DNA of 64,000 nucleotides from Rubrolithibacter danxiaensis (GTDB lineage: Bacteria; Bacteroidota; Bacteroidia; Sphingobacteriales; Sphingobacteriaceae): positions 1 to 64,000 of the forward strand of contig NZ_JBKOPS010000009.1 in assembly GCF_047272945.1 (NCBI RefSeq). The letters run 5' to 3'. The translations under genes and the position numbers were made by a program. Every line of letters begins with the position of its first letter. Position 1 is the first letter of the stretch. The notes beneath the pieces were generated by a model that was not told the DNA's origin, did no database searches, and was given only the letters and a program-made list of their open reading frames with translations. Below, one piece after another: positions 62,189 to 64,000 of the stretch.

Positions 62189-63478
62189 ATGAAGTATTTA
62201 CCAATAGATAATAAATTGTTTATTTCTAACAGAAAGCGTTTTTGCAATAGGTTAAGCACTAATTCTATTGCTCTTTTTAATGCCAACGACGAATTTCCAC
62301 GTAGCGGCGATCAGACCTTCCCTTTTAAGCAGAATGCCGATCTTTTTTATTTATCAGGTATTGATCAGGAACAAACTATTTTACTTTTATATCCCGATTG
62401 CCCTAATCCTTTGTATCGTGAAGTACTATTTTTAAGACAAACAAATGAACACATAGCAGTTTGGGAAGGATACAAATATACCAGGGAAGAAGCAAGTAAA
62501 GTATCAGGAATTGAAAACGTACGTTGGTTGGAAGATTTCTGGAGTATTTTAACGTCTATAATTTTTTATGCCGAAACAATCTACCTGAATACCAACGAGA
62601 ATGACCGCTTTTCGCCCGGAGTTCCATATCGCGACCTTCGGTTTATCAGGGAACTAAAAAAACGGTACCCACTACACCACTTCGAACGGGCTGCACCAAT
62701 TCTTCGCGATTTACGTGTAGTCAAATCTGAAATTGAGATTGAACTGACCAAAAAAGCATGCAATATTACCCGGGATGCGTTTGTAAGAGTTCTTAAGTTT
62801 GTTAAACCCGGGGTGAAAGAATACGAAATAGAGGCAGAAATTATTCATGAGTTTATCAGGCAGGGAGCTACCGGGCATGCCTATAGCCCAATTATCGCTT
62901 CCGGTAAAAATGCTAATATCCTTCATTATAACGATAATAACCAAATTTGCGCAGCTGGTGAGGTAATACTCTTTGATTTTGCTGCCGAATATGCAAATTA
63001 CAATGCTGATTTAAGCCGTTCAATTCCAGTTAGCGGCAAATTCACTCCACGCCAGCGAGAAGTTTACCAGGCCGTTTTAAGAGTACTGAAAGAAGCCACT
63101 AAAATGATAGTTGCCGGAACAATATGGAACGAATATCAGGAGGAGGTAGGTAAAATAATGGAAAGTGAACTGATTGGATTAGGCCTGCTCGATAAACACG
63201 ATGTTTCAAAGCAAAACCCTTCCATGCCGTTATATAAGAAATATTTTATGCATGGAACCTCCCATCACCTTGGGTTGGATGTGCATGATTTTGCAAGCCG
63301 TTACAAGCCTTTTGAACCCGGAAATATTCTTACCTGCGAACCCGGTATTTATATTCCTGAAGAAGGTTTAGGGATACGGCTTGAAAATGATATTTTAATA
63401 ACCGGCGAAGGAAATATCGACCTGATGGAAAATATTCCTTTAGAAATAGAAGAAATAGAAGAAATCATGAATTCCTGA
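62189..63478 (+). CDS. aminopeptidase P family protein (Xaa-Pro aminopeptidase)
   Basis: A 429-residue M24B metallopeptidase that removes N-terminal residues ahead of proline. The N-terminal creatinase-like domain (about 1-165) contains PRSGDQTFPFKQNADLFYLS. In the pita-bread domain, metal ligands lie in LFDFAAEYANYNADLSRSIP (two Asp), GTSHHLGLDVHD (His), CEPGIYIPEEGLGIRLENDI (two Glu). The length matches PepP. It ends 14 bases inside the convergent meaB gene. Confidence 0.92.
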   Translation: MKYLPIDNKLFISNRKRFCNRLSTNSIALFNANDEFPRSGDQTFPFKQNADLFYLSGIDQEQTILLLYPDCPNPLYREVLFLRQTNEHIAVWEGYKYTREEASKVSGIENVRWLEDFWSILTSIIFYAETIYLNTNENDRFSPGVPYRDLRFIRELKKRYPLHHFERAAPILRDLRVVKSEIEIELTKKACNITRDAFVRVLKFVKPGVKEYEIEAEIIHEFIRQGATGHAYSPIIASGKNANILHYNDNNQICAAGEVILFDFAAEYANYNADLSRSIPVSGKFTPRQREVYQAVLRVLKEATKMIVAGTIWNEYQEEVGKIMESELIGLGLLDKHDVSKQNPSMPLYKKYFMHGTSHHLGLDVHDFASRYKPFEPGNILTCEPGIYIPEEGLGIRLENDILITGEGNIDLMENIPLEIEEIEEIMNS

Positions 63479-64000
63479 TCCAATCGTTAACAAAACGATA
63501 CAGGTTAAAATCACTTTCCTTCAAAGCTTCAGCAATTTCCTGCTGAAGCTTTTTTTTATCTATCCCTTTCATCTTTTTGCTTTGAATCAAACTCCATGCT
63601 TTTTCAGCCAGTAGCATTTCCTTTCTTTTACCAGTATGAGTTTTTTGTGCAGAATGTATTGAACTTAACAGTTCATCAATTCCTTCGGCTTTCTCTGAAT
63701 TGGTTTTAATAACTGGTGTTTCGCAGCCTCGTTGCGTTGTTAATTTTTTCAGGTTATTTGCAAATTCAGCAGCGCCCGGCCGGTCTGCCTTATTGACTGC
63801 AAACACGTCTGCTATTTCCATTAAACCTGCTTTTATATGTTGAATTTCGTCACCGGCCTCCGGAACGAGCACCAGAACTGTTACATCTGCCAGTCCTGCT
63901 ATTTCAACTTCAGATTGTCCAACTCCAACTGTCTCCACTATTACATAATCAAATCCTGCCGCTTTCAGAACATCCACCATTTCAATGGTCTTGGCAGAAA
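63465..64000 (-). CDS. meaB: methylmalonyl-CoA mutase-associated GTPase MeaB (5' end outside window)
   Basis: The C-terminal part of a G3E-class GTPase; the frame stays open to the window edge (SAKTIEMVDVLKAA before the first visible Met at 63978-63980), so the P-loop is missing. Visible are ETVGVGQSEVEIA (G3-like), NKADRPGA (G4) and the C-terminal helical dimerisation region (LAEKAWSLIQSKKMKGIDKK). MeaB protects methylmalonyl-CoA mutase and gates its cobalamin loading. The stop overlaps the end of the aminopeptidase gene. Confidence 0.9.
   Translation of the reverse strand, partial: SAKTIEMVDVLKAAGFDYVIVETVGVGQSEVEIAGLADVTVLVLVPEAGDEIQHIKAGLMEIADVFAVNKADRPGAAEFANNLKKLTTQRGCETPVIKTNSEKAEGIDELLSSIHSAQKTHTGKRKEMLLAEKAWSLIQSKKMKGIDKKKLQQEIAEALKESDFNLYRFVNDWIRNS

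Noticed and set aside
1..64000. CRISPR arrays, rRNA and tRNA genes
   Set aside because: No exact regularly spaced repeats with unique spacers and no tRNA or rRNA signatures were seen; the 21-bp array has no spacers and is too degenerate.

Overview
The window comes from a chromosome of a member of the Bacteroidota, most like the Sphingobacteriia (Pedobacter/Solitalea-type relatives). The grounds are A+T-rich DNA, TAnnTTTG-type -7 promoter elements, weak or absent Shine-Dalgarno sequences, and family content typical of that phylum: GldH, DUF3078, DUF4407, LruC, DUF2382, DUF5009/NagX-like, a RicT/PSP1 protein next to gldH, and NtrC/NtrY-linked FtsX exporters. The genus is inferred from gene content only. 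Genes are tightly packed; several convergent pairs overlap by a few bases.

Layout. 1-170 is the right end of an IS3-family insertion sequence. 208-7194 (minus) holds ffh, envelope proteins, two glucosaminidase-LysM paralogues in one operon with an O-methyltransferase, and a NagX-like acyltransferase. 7416-16784 has a PagL-like lipid A deacylase, a GH18 chitinase, a BrkB-like membrane protein, a PQQ-type sugar dehydrogenase, two DUF2382 stress proteins, an SPFH/stomatin protein and a PAS sensor without an ATPase domain. 17058-25657 (plus) is a self-contained export module: membrane-fusion adaptor, TolC-like channel, ABC ATPase, two FtsX permeases, an NtrC-type sigma-54 response regulator and its NtrY-like kinase. 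25746-48997 is mostly housekeeping and envelope: LruC lipoprotein, SNF2 helicase, DUF4407, rhodanese, dipeptide epimerase, rhomboid, pepT, aat, MFS, ruvX, DNA polymerase III delta-prime, ricT, gldH, murF and an M14 carboxypeptidase.

48998-54201 is the most accessory-looking part. It carries a HigBA-type toxin-antitoxin locus whose toxin is frameshifted while the antitoxin is intact, REP-like palindromes built on TGTTCGACATG/CATGTCGAACA, an ECF41-type sigma factor in an operon with a monooxygenase-fold protein and a small membrane protein, a long rhomboid, and a tandem array of twelve degenerate 21-bp units upstream of an XRE regulator. 54214-64000 returns to ordinary genes: MFS, M28 peptidase, recG, an EamA transporter, ridA, a 47-aa membrane protein, an OmpA-family porin with a textbook Bacteroidota promoter, an aminopeptidase P and the 3' part of meaB.

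The most noteworthy observations are the 21-bp array (53532-53783), the broken-toxin TA locus with its perfect palindromic operator, the ECF41 operon with its matching promoter, and the alternating GAAC/GTTC half-sites ahead of the export operon. No rRNA, tRNA or CRISPR array was seen.
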